Assembly: GCA_910577225.1 (NCBI GenBank)
Contig: CAJTMV010000035.1
Location: 1-42,838, forward strand
Reading direction: 5' to 3'
DNA from: an uncultured Eubacterium sp.
GTDB lineage: Bacteria; Bacillota; Clostridia; Lachnospirales; Lachnospiraceae
Length of the DNA: 42,838 nt
A program made the position numbers and the translations under genes. This document shows, piece by piece, positions 8,320-16,897 of the stretch. Each line of letters starts with the position of its first letter. Position 1 is the first letter of the stretch. The notes under the pieces were generated by a model, which was given only the letters and a program-made list of their open reading frames with translations, did not search any database and was not told the DNA's origin.

Positions 8320-9270
8320 TTATACCGTTTTATTCAAAAATACCGCCATCCGGTTCATACCGCCGGCTGTCATATATTCAAATGCCTGCTGCGCATCTCC
8401 TGCCACGGCAGTTTCCTGCCGATAAGTGTTCATGCGTCCCTGCGCATCTTTGACTTTCATGGTCAGAATTTTGGCAGGTTCCGGTTGCGGCGCCTGTACC
8501 GGTTGTGACGGCTGCTGCGCAGTCTGGCTGACGCTTTCCTGCCGCTGGCTGTCGGTCTGGTCCGTATCCGCTGTTTCGCCCGTCAGTTTTTCATAAATGA
8601 CTCTTGTAAACAGCTGCAAAAATTCCAGATAATCATCGTAATCAAAATACTGATTCATCATTTTTTGCAGAGAATTCTCAGAAGTACCCGCTGTCTGTGC
8701 GGACGGCCAGCCTGCTGCGGATACGGAACCCGTACCAGAGCTGACCGTTCCCGAACTGTCCGGTATCGTAACGCCTTCTTCCAGATTGTTTAACACCTTT
8801 ACAACGTAATTTTGCGTTTCACGAAACGGCGGAATACCGCCATATTTGTCTACATTGCCGCTGCCTGCATTATAAGCTGCAACCGCATAAGACAGATTGC
8901 CGTTGTATTTTTCCAAAAGCCGGCTGATGTATTGCGCGCCGCCCATAATATTTTGTTCCGGATCGTAAGCGTCCGAAACGCCAAGCGAAGCCGCGGTTCC
9001 CGGCATCAGCTGCATAATTCCCATCGCGCCGCAGTGAGAAGTCGCGTCTGCACGAAAATTTGACTCCGCTTTTGCCATCGCTTTTAACAAATCTTTGGAT
9101 ACATGGTAAGTATCGGAAGCCTTTTGAAAAATCTGCTCCAGATAATTGCCATATCCGTTTGACGCCTGATCGATATAATTTGAAAAATATGTGCCTGTGG
9201 AGCCCGCGTTCTGCTCCGTCCCCACCGGCATCAGGGTTCCATCCGCATTTAATACAGAATTTACATTCAT
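8320..9270 (-). CDS. Lytic transglycosylase (SLT domain)
   Basis: A murein lytic transglycosylase that cleaves the MurNAc-GlcNAc bond of peptidoglycan. The SLT domain spans about residues 45-160 with the catalytic Glu69 (AKAESNF), the GAMGIMQLMPGTA motif and AYNAGSGNV. The C-terminal half has a Gln/Pro-rich linker and a short conserved tail. No signal peptide is visible, as in several flagellum-linked or non-classically exported clostridial enzymes. I chose the ATG at 9270 (316 residues) because a purine-rich AAGGGG stretch precedes it. An in-frame GTG at 9309 would add 13 basic residues without a better ribosome binding site. It is convergent with the BNR gene and downstream of the C39-like protein gene. 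Confidence 0.85.
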   Translation of the reverse strand: MNVNSVLNADGTLMPVGTEQNAGSTGTYFSNYIDQASNGYGNYLEQIFQKASDTYHVSKDLLKAMAKAESNFRADATSHCGAMGIMQLMPGTAASLGVSDAYDPEQNIMGGAQYISRLLEKYNGNLSYAVAAYNAGSGNVDKYGGIPPFRETQNYVVKVLNNLEEGVTIPDSSGTVSSGTGSVSAAGWPSAQTAGTSENSLQKMMNQYFDYDDYLEFLQLFTRVIYEKLTGETADTDQTDSQRQESVSQTAQQPSQPVQAPQPEPAKILTMKVKDAQGRMNTYRQETAVAGDAQQAFEYMTAGGMNRMAVFLNKTV

Positions 9271-9366
9271 AATACCCGTCTTTCCCCTTTTCCTTTCTGT
9301 CTGTCCCACATGGAATCTTTTTGCTTTTCCTTTTATTCCTATGACATGAAAACCGTAGCGTTTCTT

Positions 9367-10518
9367 TTATTTCTGTCCGGTTCCAACGGTAGCTGTAACG
9401 GGCACCGACGTACCTGTCAGCAGAGCCGCAAATTCTTCTACCGTCTCTCCGATAATTAAAATTTTCGCTTTTTTATGTATGTTCGCAAACGCATCTGCAC
9501 CGATCTTCTGCAGGCTGGCCGCATATATCGTCACTTTTTTCAGTTTCTTACACTGGTAAAACGCCTTTGGCTCGATGGCAGTTACATTTGCTCCGATCGT
9601 AATTTCTTTCAGACTGGCAGAATCCGCAAACGCTCCCTCTGCGATCTGCACCACCTGATATTCCATCCCATTTAACAATACCGTTTCCGGCACGGTCACA
9701 GAGGTCCCATCCAGAGCACGCCCGGTACAGACGACTGTTTTTTTCTCCTCATCCAAAACCTGGTACAGCAGACCGCCTGAAAGCTGCGCAGACTGCGGTC
9801 CTGCGTCAGACATATCCACGGTTAAATTTGCCGGATTTTTCACATACCAGCACCGTCCTGCGGATTCCAGCGTTATGGATGCCTGCGCGATCGGATATCT
9901 GCCGTCCGGTTTATCATTCGATGGATCCGAACAGTAAAAAACGCCATTCGTATAATCTGTCACAAGTATTGCATGCGGTTTACGCGAATTATAAATGACA
10001 ACTCCTTCCGGATGACTGTTCAAAAGCCGGATCAGCTCATCTTTGGAAGAGAGTGATCGATGTGCTACAGTCATTCCTGCCGCGGTAAAATTCCATTTTA
10101 GACCGGTTTTTTCTGCCCATGCGGTTTTTCGCACAGACTGCTCGGTTATCTGCCGCCAGTTTGTATCTCCGGAAAGCATTGCCGCTCTGCGGATCATCAT
10201 CGCACATGACGTCAGCGTACAGACGCGTGCCTGAGACTGCTTTAAAAACACTTCCCTGTCATTCAGCTGAGAAAACGTAACCGTCGGTTTTTGCTGCGTC
10301 TGCTCTTCCTGCACCGTTTCTGTCTGAGCAGATATCTTTTGTACCGGCAGACTTAGAAAAAATGTCAGACACAGGATACACGCTGTGATTGTTTTCGTTT
10401 TGCTGCCAATTGCGCCGGTTTTTGTTCGATGCCGCGCTTTTTTTTGTGTATTTACATATCTTTCGCTGTATATACTGCCGGTACCCGCAGCCTGCTGCTG
10501 CGAAAACATCTCTTCCAT
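9367..10518 (-). CDS. Membrane-anchored C39-like peptidase with BspA-type LRR
   Basis: A 383-residue protein. A basic N-terminal cytoplasmic tail (1-42) is followed by one hydrophobic segment (about 43-62) that could be a type II anchor or a late signal peptide. Residues about 85-210 resemble C39-like papain-fold domains: a cysteine cluster CTLTSC (Cys100/Cys105), His182 in KPHAILVTDY and Asp198 in CSDPS fit the Cys-His-Asp order. The C-terminal part (about 250-345) has BspA-type leucine-rich repeats (EGAFADSASLKEITIG, PKAFYQCKKLKKVTI). AGGAGG precedes the ATG at 10518. Exported cysteine peptidase or amidase activity is inferred from the fold, and the substrate is unknown. Its spacing to the transglycosylase gene is about 100 bp. 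Confidence 0.75.
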   Translation of the reverse strand: MEEMFSQQQAAGTGSIYSERYVNTQKKARHRTKTGAIGSKTKTITACILCLTFFLSLPVQKISAQTETVQEEQTQQKPTVTFSQLNDREVFLKQSQARVCTLTSCAMMIRRAAMLSGDTNWRQITEQSVRKTAWAEKTGLKWNFTAAGMTVAHRSLSSKDELIRLLNSHPEGVVIYNSRKPHAILVTDYTNGVFYCSDPSNDKPDGRYPIAQASITLESAGRCWYVKNPANLTVDMSDAGPQSAQLSGGLLYQVLDEEKKTVVCTGRALDGTSVTVPETVLLNGMEYQVVQIAEGAFADSASLKEITIGANVTAIEPKAFYQCKKLKKVTIYAASLQKIGADAFANIHKKAKILIIGETVEEFAALLTGTSVPVTATVGTGQK

Positions 10519-10656
10519 AACGCCTCCTGATCCATAGATGTAATTTTAATCTGAGATCTGCGCAGCCTGTGCACAGACCTGCCAGCACTTATGTAATCAG
10601 TTTACCGTAACCTGTGCCATATGACAAGTGGGAAAAACAGAAAATCCAAAAAAATA

Positions 10657-13600
10657 TTAAATTCCTTTGAACACAAACCGGAACTCTAACTTCTGACTTA
10701 CGTCGATGCGGTATTCCGGACGCACTCTCGCCCGCCAGCTGTCGTCTCCGGCAACCCCCATCTGCGCCAGCGCGGCACGTACCACCGTGTAATGCACGTT
10801 CGGCAGCTCATAGGCATGCGTCGCATGTTCCATTTCATGCGGCGTATAAGGCAATGCGGAAAAGTTGATCGCATCTCCCGCAAACAGCATCCCCCGGCCT
10901 CTGGCATCCGTCACCGTAGCATAACGTACGCCCATTTTATTGCCGCATTCCTGCGGAACAAGATATTTCGCCAGGTTATCCGCTACTTTGTTCTCGTAAA
11001 TGCCAAGTTTTGCACCTTTCCTGCGGTCTGCATACGTCTCTGCCGGACCAAGTCCATACCATTTTACATGATCGTAATCCGCGTTGAGTGTAAAGAGCAT
11101 GCCAAACTCCGGCATATCTCCCAGTTCTTTGACCGGATCGTATGTAAGCGTTGTCTGCACGGCTCCATCTCCGTAAACGGTATACGCGACTTCACAGGTA
11201 CTATGCGGCGTCGTCGGCATATGGTACACCCAGCTAACCGTTACCGTATTGTCTCCTTCGCTTACTTTTAACCGGCTATCCGCAAACGCGGTATGATATG
11301 CATCGTCTTTTTCAGCATCGATCGATTTATGGCTGATATACATGCTGGCAATCTTCCACTGCGCATAGCGTGTCTGTGCGAGGCTGCCCAGATCGTTGTC
11401 AACCGGCGCTCTCCAGAAGTTTGGCATCGGAATTTTTTCAATCATCTCTCTCCCTGCGTAACGGTAAGATGTCATCCCGCCGTTTAATACGGAAAACAGC
11501 ACTTCAAATCCATCGCCTTTGACGCCGATATTCAGCTTGCCATGAATGACCCGCAACGGTTTTTCGCTCTTTTTCCATACAAACGGTTTCTTATATATAT
11601 GCTGGCCAAATGCGACTTCATGACCTGCTTTCGCCCAGCATGTGTCTTCTCTAAGCCGAAACGATATCGTAACCGCGCACTCTGCGTCCTCCTGATCCTG
11701 GAACGGCATGGCAAACTGTGCTTCGCTCAATGGCTCTACACATACGTCCAGTTCTTTTTCTTCCGCTATTACACCGTCTTTTTGCAGAATGGCAACGCAT
11801 TTATACAAATCGGTACAGACAAACAGATTCTTATTGATGACCGTAAACGTATCTGCGTCAAATTTTACCGAAATATTCTGATAATTGTACTTTACTTCCT
11901 GCATTTTTGGAGATGCGTCCCGTTCGCCGCCATATACAATTCCGTTGCCGCTAAAATTATAATCGGTCGGACGTTCTCCAAAATCACCGCCGTATGCCTG
12001 GAACGGTTCTCCATAACGGTTCTTTTTCAAAATCGACTGATCGATATAGTCCCAGATAAATCCGCCCTGATAGCGCGGCTGCGTATCGGTCAGATCGGTA
12101 TATTTATGCATTCCGCCGCAGGAATTGCCCATTGCATGCGTATATTCACAGCAGATAAACGGTTTATCCGGATGTTCCTCCAAAAATCTTTGAATCTCTT
12201 CTACAGACGGATACATCTGACTCTCCATATCGCTGGTGTCGTTGTAACGGCGATCATGGAATACGCCTTCATAATGTACGAGACGATATGGATCCAGTTT
12301 GCGGAACAACTGCGACATTTCGTAAATCACTTTCCCGCCATAAGACTCATTGCCACACGACCAGATCAGAATGGACGGATGATTTTTGTCACGCTGATAG
12401 CAGGAATTGACACGATCCAGCATCGCTCCCATCCATTCTTCATGATTTTCCGGCACTGCCACATGCGGTTCGTCCCGCCCCTGTTCCACTGCGTCCCAGG
12501 ATCCATGCGACTCCAGATTATTCTCCGCGATCAGATACAGACCATATTCGTCACAAAGCTGATAGATTCTGGAATCGTCCGGATAATGGCAGGTACGGAT
12601 CGCATTGATATTATTGCGTTTCATTGTAAGAATATCCGTCAGTATTTCTCCGTCGGATACGGCACGTCCTGTTTTGGAAGAAAATTCATGACGGTTCACA
12701 CCTTTGAATACAATCCGTTTCCCATTGATGCACATCAGACCATCTTTCATCTCAAACCGGCGGAATCCGATTTTTTGCGGGATCACCTCGGTCAGATTTT
12801 GAGACGCGTCAAATATCTCCAGCTGCATATCGTACAAATACGGCGTTTCCGCGCTCCAAAGTTTTGGCTGATCGACCGGATAGGACAGCAGCGTCTGTTC
12901 GGTAAGAGGCGCGGTTTCATCGATCAGCACCTGACTGCCATCTGACACTTTTACATGAACGCTTCCCGCCCCCTGCGTCTTAAGCGTCAGTTTCAAATCT
13001 GCATGAACCAGATCCTGCGAAACTACCGGCTCCGTCTTTAAATCCCATACATGTGTCTTTGGCACGGTATATAAAAATACGCTTCTGTAAATACCTGAAA
13101 ACCGATAAAAATCCTGATCTTCACACCAACTGCCAGACGTCCATTTAAACACACGCGCGGCGAGCTTGTTTTCTCCTTCTTTTAAGTATGGCGTCAGTTC
13201 AAAATCTGCCGGTGTAAAGCTGTCCTCGCTGTAGCCGACAAACTGGCCGTTGAGCCATAACGCGATTCCGCTTTCTGCTCCCTGAAAAGATATGTAAACC
13301 GGCCCGTCCGAAAATCCCTTTGGCAAAGTAAAATATTTTACATAACTGGCTGTCGGATTGAATTCGGATGGAATCTGATCGGTCCAGATTTCTTCCCGGC
13401 CATCCCATGGATATTGTACGTTCGCATACTGCGGTATATCATACCCCTCCATCTGAATATGTGCCGGCACGCGAATATCGTCCCAGGTCCGGCAGTCATA
13501 GTCCGTCTGTTCGAAGCCCGGAATCGTCTGCGCATAATTACGCGCATAATGAAATTTCCAGATCCCATCCAGCGAATAACGAAAACTCGTTTTCTTTGTC

Positions 13601-13707
13601 GCTGCCTCCTGACTGTCTGCATAGCATACATGGTCGGAATGCGCTTCCATTCTGCCTTCTGCAAAATACTGCGGGTTTTTTACCTGTTCATAATTAAAAT
13701 CTGGCAT
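10657..13707 (-). CDS. lacZ: Beta-galactosidase LacZ (GH2)
   Basis: A 1016-residue GH2 enzyme, close to the 1023 residues of the E. coli protein, hydrolysing lactose and other beta-galactosides in the cytoplasm. The N-terminal sugar-binding domain includes FQGAESGIALWLNGQFVGYS and the TIM barrel carries NRHEF, the acid/base Glu454 (CGNES) and the nucleophile Glu521 (ICCEYTHAMGNS). The C-terminal Bgal_small_N region (about 745-1015) is complete. No signal peptide. AAGGAGA precedes the ATG. No transporter or LacI-type regulator lies beside it. It has its own promoter and a palindrome in its leader. Confidence 0.95.
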   Translation of the reverse strand: MPDFNYEQVKNPQYFAEGRMEAHSDHVCYADSQEAATKKTSFRYSLDGIWKFHYARNYAQTIPGFEQTDYDCRTWDDIRVPAHIQMEGYDIPQYANVQYPWDGREEIWTDQIPSEFNPTASYVKYFTLPKGFSDGPVYISFQGAESGIALWLNGQFVGYSEDSFTPADFELTPYLKEGENKLAARVFKWTSGSWCEDQDFYRFSGIYRSVFLYTVPKTHVWDLKTEPVVSQDLVHADLKLTLKTQGAGSVHVKVSDGSQVLIDETAPLTEQTLLSYPVDQPKLWSAETPYLYDMQLEIFDASQNLTEVIPQKIGFRRFEMKDGLMCINGKRIVFKGVNRHEFSSKTGRAVSDGEILTDILTMKRNNINAIRTCHYPDDSRIYQLCDEYGLYLIAENNLESHGSWDAVEQGRDEPHVAVPENHEEWMGAMLDRVNSCYQRDKNHPSILIWSCGNESYGGKVIYEMSQLFRKLDPYRLVHYEGVFHDRRYNDTSDMESQMYPSVEEIQRFLEEHPDKPFICCEYTHAMGNSCGGMHKYTDLTDTQPRYQGGFIWDYIDQSILKKNRYGEPFQAYGGDFGERPTDYNFSGNGIVYGGERDASPKMQEVKYNYQNISVKFDADTFTVINKNLFVCTDLYKCVAILQKDGVIAEEKELDVCVEPLSEAQFAMPFQDQEDAECAVTISFRLREDTCWAKAGHEVAFGQHIYKKPFVWKKSEKPLRVIHGKLNIGVKGDGFEVLFSVLNGGMTSYRYAGREMIEKIPMPNFWRAPVDNDLGSLAQTRYAQWKIASMYISHKSIDAEKDDAYHTAFADSRLKVSEGDNTVTVSWVYHMPTTPHSTCEVAYTVYGDGAVQTTLTYDPVKELGDMPEFGMLFTLNADYDHVKWYGLGPAETYADRRKGAKLGIYENKVADNLAKYLVPQECGNKMGVRYATVTDARGRGMLFAGDAINFSALPYTPHEMEHATHAYELPNVHYTVVRAALAQMGVAGDDSWRARVRPEYRIDVSQKLEFRFVFKGI

Positions 13708-13728
13708 AAATGTTCTCCTTTTCCATCT

Positions 13729-13745
13729 GCCAGCATTGTGCTGGC
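13729..13745. promoter_or_regulatory. Palindrome in the lacZ leader
   Basis: GCCAGCATTGTGCTGGC, a 6-bp arm palindrome with a 5-nt loop, lies about 22 bp upstream of the lacZ start codon and just before its ribosome binding site. It could be a regulator operator or an RNA hairpin affecting translation. Confidence 0.4.
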
Positions 13746-13795
13746 CTCATAAATAAAAATACCTTGTAAAATACCTAAAAAAGATAGATGCATTT

Positions 13796-13824
13796 ATTAT
13801 AGCGGTATTTTTTCGTGTAGTAAA
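13796..13824 (-). promoter_or_regulatory. Probable lacZ promoter
   Basis: On the minus strand TTTACT (13819-13824), 17 bp, then a perfect TATAAT (13796-13801). The start codon is about 90 bp downstream. Confidence 0.55.
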
Positions 13825-13845
13825 GGTCTGTGGACAGAATATTTT

Positions 13846-14658
13846 TCAGTTTCCTCCAGTTAAAATTCCCTGATTCATACTCCCCGTCCGATACCCAAGC
13901 AGATCCATCGTCACATAACAAAACCCATACTCCCGAAACTTTTCCGTAATACATCTGCGTACAGATTCCTGCAACAGACGCTCAAATTGCTGCGGCAGTA
14001 TTTCGATTCTTGCCATCTGTCCATGCATCCGCACTCTCACCTGTGAAAACCCAAGATCCAGCAGCAGCTGCTCCGCCTGATCGATCATCTCCAGTTTCTC
14101 CCTTGTAATCTCCTCTCCATAAACGAATCTGGAAGCAAGACAGGCAAACGACTGCTTATCCCAGACCGGCAGTCCCATTTGTCTGGATAACTCCCGGATT
14201 TCCGCCTTTGTAAGTCCGACTTCCCTAAGCGGACTTAACACGCCAAATTCCTCCACTGCAAGATGTCCGGGACGATAATCCGCCTGGTCGTCTATATTCG
14301 AGCCTTCCGCCACGTCAAAAATTCCCTGTTTTTTTGCCGTATCAGTTATCACCTGCATCATTCTGCACTTACACAGATAACAACGATTTGCCGGATTTTG
14401 CGCAAATCCCGGGATAGACAGCTCGTCCGCCTGGCACACGATCTGTGGAATCCCATACTGCCTGCAGAACTCTTTCGTTTCCTCTGTTTCCCGCATCGGA
14501 AAAATGGACGACTGTACCGTTACGGCAAGTACGTTGCTGCCTAATACGTCAAATGCCGTTTTTAACAAAAACGCGGAATCCACACCTCCCGAAAATGCAA
14601 CGGCCAGACAATTTTGTTTTTTAAGATTCTGTTTTAACTGCTCCAGCTTCTGGTTCAT
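13846..14658 (-). CDS. larE: LarE-type ATP-dependent sulfur transferase
   Basis: A 270-residue PP-loop enzyme of the LarE family. LarE adds sulfur to a pyridinium carboxylate during synthesis of the nickel-pincer cofactor of lactate racemase-type enzymes. The ATP motif SGGVDS is at 23-28. CYLCKC (93-98) and the FACLASRF region with Cys173 match the family. Cys173 occupies the place of the sacrificial cysteine of the Lactobacillus enzyme. AGGTGA precedes the ATG. The start lies inside the last 38 bp of the upstream HEPN gene, suggesting translational coupling. larA, larB and larC are not in this window, so the cofactor pathway must be completed elsewhere, or this paralog sulfurates something else. 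Confidence 0.85.
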   Translation of the reverse strand: MNQKLEQLKQNLKKQNCLAVAFSGGVDSAFLLKTAFDVLGSNVLAVTVQSSIFPMRETEETKEFCRQYGIPQIVCQADELSIPGFAQNPANRCYLCKCRMMQVITDTAKKQGIFDVAEGSNIDDQADYRPGHLAVEEFGVLSPLREVGLTKAEIRELSRQMGLPVWDKQSFACLASRFVYGEEITREKLEMIDQAEQLLLDLGFSQVRVRMHGQMARIEILPQQFERLLQESVRRCITEKFREYGFCYVTMDLLGYRTGSMNQGILTGGN

Positions 14659-15292
14659 ATGTATTCACCTGCTTTTTTATCTTTTTTGCAAACATAATGT
14701 AATAACAATTTAAATCAAATTCACTGCATGAGCGCTTTGTATTTTGCGGCAGAAACGACAGTAGTTTTTCCATTATCTGCTCATTTTTCAGCTCTTCGCG
14801 AAGCTGCTGCCTGATGCCGTTCTGATTCAAAAAATTTTCTATCTGTACGATTGCGCAGTCTATTTTTCGTTTTTCCACAATAAAATCCATATTATAACGA
14901 GACTCAGCTCCCCATTCACTGAGCATTTCCGCATGGTCATCCAGCCACTGTGTAACGACAAGATTCGCACCGTTCTGTATGACCATCTGCAGCAGTTTAG
15001 AAATCCGATGTGTATTTGGAACAGTAACGCCAACGCATTCCAGCGCTCCTTTCAAAACTTTTTCCACACACTGCTGTAGATGGTATGCTACAATATTCAA
15101 ATACATTTCATCCGGAAATGGTATCTGATATAATTGGACAGCCGCCTGATCATCCATCCAGGCGCTCTTAAATAAACGTACGTCACACACTGTTCTCCCC
15201 CTCTCAAACAATAGCAGGCCAGTACGGTCAATCTCCTGATACAGCCGGTTTTCACGGTCCAGATTCATAACCAGATCCAGTTCACAATCCAA
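14621..15292 (-). CDS. HEPN-domain protein
   Basis: A 223-residue protein with a HEPN-like helical domain at about 55-165 (YLNIVAYHLQQCVEKVLKGA, then NTHRISKLL and ESRYN). HEPN domains are often RNases or partners of nucleotidyltransferases, but the canonical R-x4-6-H motif is not clear, so activity is uncertain. The only start in this frame after an upstream stop is a TTG at 15292 without a strong ribosome binding site. The coding sense seems to continue upstream: ENPALPLEKEPV precedes the TTG in frame, and a second frame supplies MWDFDVKEGVDFYY from an ATG at 15381 overlapping the trxB stop. A one-base shift near 15330 would join them. It sits between trxB and larE and overlaps larE by 38 bp. 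Confidence 0.65.
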   Translation of the reverse strand: MDCELDLVMNLDRENRLYQEIDRTGLLLFERGRTVCDVRLFKSAWMDDQAAVQLYQIPFPDEMYLNIVAYHLQQCVEKVLKGALECVGVTVPNTHRISKLLQMVIQNGANLVVTQWLDDHAEMLSEWGAESRYNMDFIVEKRKIDCAIVQIENFLNQNGIRQQLREELKNEQIMEKLLSFLPQNTKRSCSEFDLNCYYIMFAKKIKKQVNTYEPEAGAVKTES

Positions 15293-15367
15293 AACTGGTT
15301 CTTTCTCCAGCGGCAGCGCCGGATTTTCTTTTTCGATATATAATAAAAGTCAACGCCTTCTTTTACA

Positions 15368-16318
15368 TCAAAATCCCACATCTCCTGAAACTGATTCATC
15401 GGAAACATCCTCCTGCCGTCTTATATATTCCAAAGCAGAAACTGCCGCGTTCGCGCCATCTGAAACGGCTGTCACCACCTGTCGCAGCGCTTTCGTGCGC
15501 ACATCGCCCGCAACAAAAAATCCTGGCGCGGATGTAACGCCTGTTTCATCGGCAATCACATATCCGGCCTCATCCAGATCCACTACGCCTCGCAGCGATT
15601 CCGTCTGCGGCTTCATGCCGACCGCTACAAACGCCCCGTTCACCGGAATCGATCTGCCGTCTTTTAATTCCAGCGCTGTTACCGTCTGCTCCCCTACAAT
15701 TTTTGACAAAGCAGCGCTTGTCAGTATTTCCACATTCTCTTTTTCCTGCAGCTTTTGTACGGTAGACGCCGCGCCCCGAAACTGATCTCTGCGATGAATC
15801 AGATAAACCTTATCGCACAAATCAGACAAGTACAACGCATCGCCTAACGCTGTATCGCCGCCGCCGATAACCGCCGTTTCTTTTCCTTTGTAAAATGCAC
15901 CGTCACAAACCGCACAATAAGAGACTCCTTTTCCAGCAAATTCCTCTTCCCCGTCGATGCCGAGCCGTCGATGTGAAGCGCCTGCACAATAAATAATCGT
16001 TTTTGCATCGATCGTCCTGCCATCTTCAAAATGCACGCTCCAGCCGCTTTTATTTTTTGAAAAAGCATCCGCGGCGCCTTCCTGAAACTGTACATCGAGC
16101 TCCTCCGCATGTTTCAAAAACGCTTCTCCCAGATCATAACCGTTTATTTTTGAAAATCCAAGATAGTTATCGACCTGATCACTTTCTGTAATCTGTCCGG
16201 TACCACGATATTCCTTTTCCATCACAAGCGCGCGCAGCCCCGCCCGTTTTGCATACACCGCCGCGCCAAGTCCGGCCGGTCCGCTTCCTATAATTAATAC
16301 ATCCAGCTGTTGATCCAT
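15368..16318 (-). CDS. trxB: Thioredoxin reductase
   Basis: A 316-residue FAD/NADPH flavoprotein that reduces thioredoxin. The FAD motif is GSGPAG (11-16), the redox pair is CAVC (135-138), and the NADPH motif is GGGDTA (153-158). The C-terminal FAD motif is FFVAGDVRTKALRQV. Length is typical. GAGGGGATAAC precedes the ATG. It is the first gene of a minus-strand run with the HEPN and larE genes. The promoter region holds a TGATAATTATCA palindrome. Confidence 0.93.
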   Translation of the reverse strand: MDQQLDVLIIGSGPAGLGAAVYAKRAGLRALVMEKEYRGTGQITESDQVDNYLGFSKINGYDLGEAFLKHAEELDVQFQEGAADAFSKNKSGWSVHFEDGRTIDAKTIIYCAGASHRRLGIDGEEEFAGKGVSYCAVCDGAFYKGKETAVIGGGDTALGDALYLSDLCDKVYLIHRRDQFRGAASTVQKLQEKENVEILTSAALSKIVGEQTVTALELKDGRSIPVNGAFVAVGMKPQTESLRGVVDLDEAGYVIADETGVTSAPGFFVAGDVRTKALRQVVTAVSDGANAAVSALEYIRRQEDVSDESVSGDVGF

Positions 16319-16343
16319 TGTTATCCCCTCTCTTTTCCTGATT

Positions 16344-16369
16344 ATTATATTCGTTTTTGATAATTATCA
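16344..16369 (-). promoter_or_regulatory. trxB promoter with Fur/PerR-like palindrome
   Basis: On the minus strand a perfect -10 TATAAT (16344-16349) lies about 26 bp before the start codon. TGATAATTATCA (16358-16369), a perfect 12-bp palindrome, occupies the spacer and -35 edge, where no good -35 exists. It resembles Fur/PerR-type operators. Redox or metal control of trxB is inferred. Confidence 0.45.
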
Positions 16370-16554
16370 TCCCATAAAATCTGCACCAATTGGAAAATCG
16401 CGCAGACCTTGCATCTTTTTATCATATGCACGAACCAGCTTTTCGTTTCCCTCATCCCCTGCTCCGGTCTTTTTCCAGCCAGGGCAGACTGTTCGCATAC
16501 ACTGTAAATACAGCCAGTATAACATACTCCTGGGACCGATTCAATCCTATTCGC

Positions 16555-16821
16555 TCACTCACTGCTCTCGCGTAACCGCTCCACAATCGTCTGCTTCACC
16601 GCCTTACGATAACAAAACAGAGGAAGTATGACCCCAGGCGCCGCAAACACCGGCAGTACGATCAGAATCGGCCATATCGCATAGCGATACGTCACAAACC
16701 AGAAGACGCTGCTGATCACAACATCCCGGGATTTTAAAAATGCCTGCACATACGTCTGCCTGGATTCAAAGTCAAGCTCCGGACTGACTCTGTTCGTATA
16801 ATCTTCCAGATACTTCTGCAT
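16555..16821 (-). CDS. Small membrane protein, unknown
   Basis: An 88-residue ORF with a charged N-terminal part, one or two hydrophobic segments (about 35-72: VVISSVFWFVTYRYAIWPIL and VLPVFAAPGVILPLF) and a basic tail. I do not recognise a family. The ATG at 16821 lacks an obvious ribosome binding site and follows the chemoreceptor terminator closely. The frame stays open upstream (YPADSNAS) to a stop at about 16885 without a standard start. It may therefore be a 5'-truncated remnant. Confidence 0.5.
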   Translation of the reverse strand: MQKYLEDYTNRVSPELDFESRQTYVQAFLKSRDVVISSVFWFVTYRYAIWPILIVLPVFAAPGVILPLFCYRKAVKQTIVERLRESSE

Positions 16822-16846
16822 GGACGCGTTGCTGTCCGCAGGATAA

Positions 16847-16881
16847 AAAAGGCAGCCTCCCAGACTGGTCCGCTGCCTTTT
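16847..16881 (-). terminator. Terminator of the chemoreceptor gene
   Basis: AAAAGGCAGC and GCTGCCTTTT form a 10-bp stem, with T-runs at both ends, 17 bp after the chemoreceptor stop codon. Confidence 0.8.
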
Positions 16882-16897
16882 ATTTTATCATATACGA

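Noticed and set aside
11542..12945. 467-codon plus-strand ORF opposite lacZ
   Set aside because: It is antisense to a complete, well-conserved lacZ, has no ribosome binding site and a low-complexity, Arg/Ile/Phe-rich translation typical of a shadow frame.
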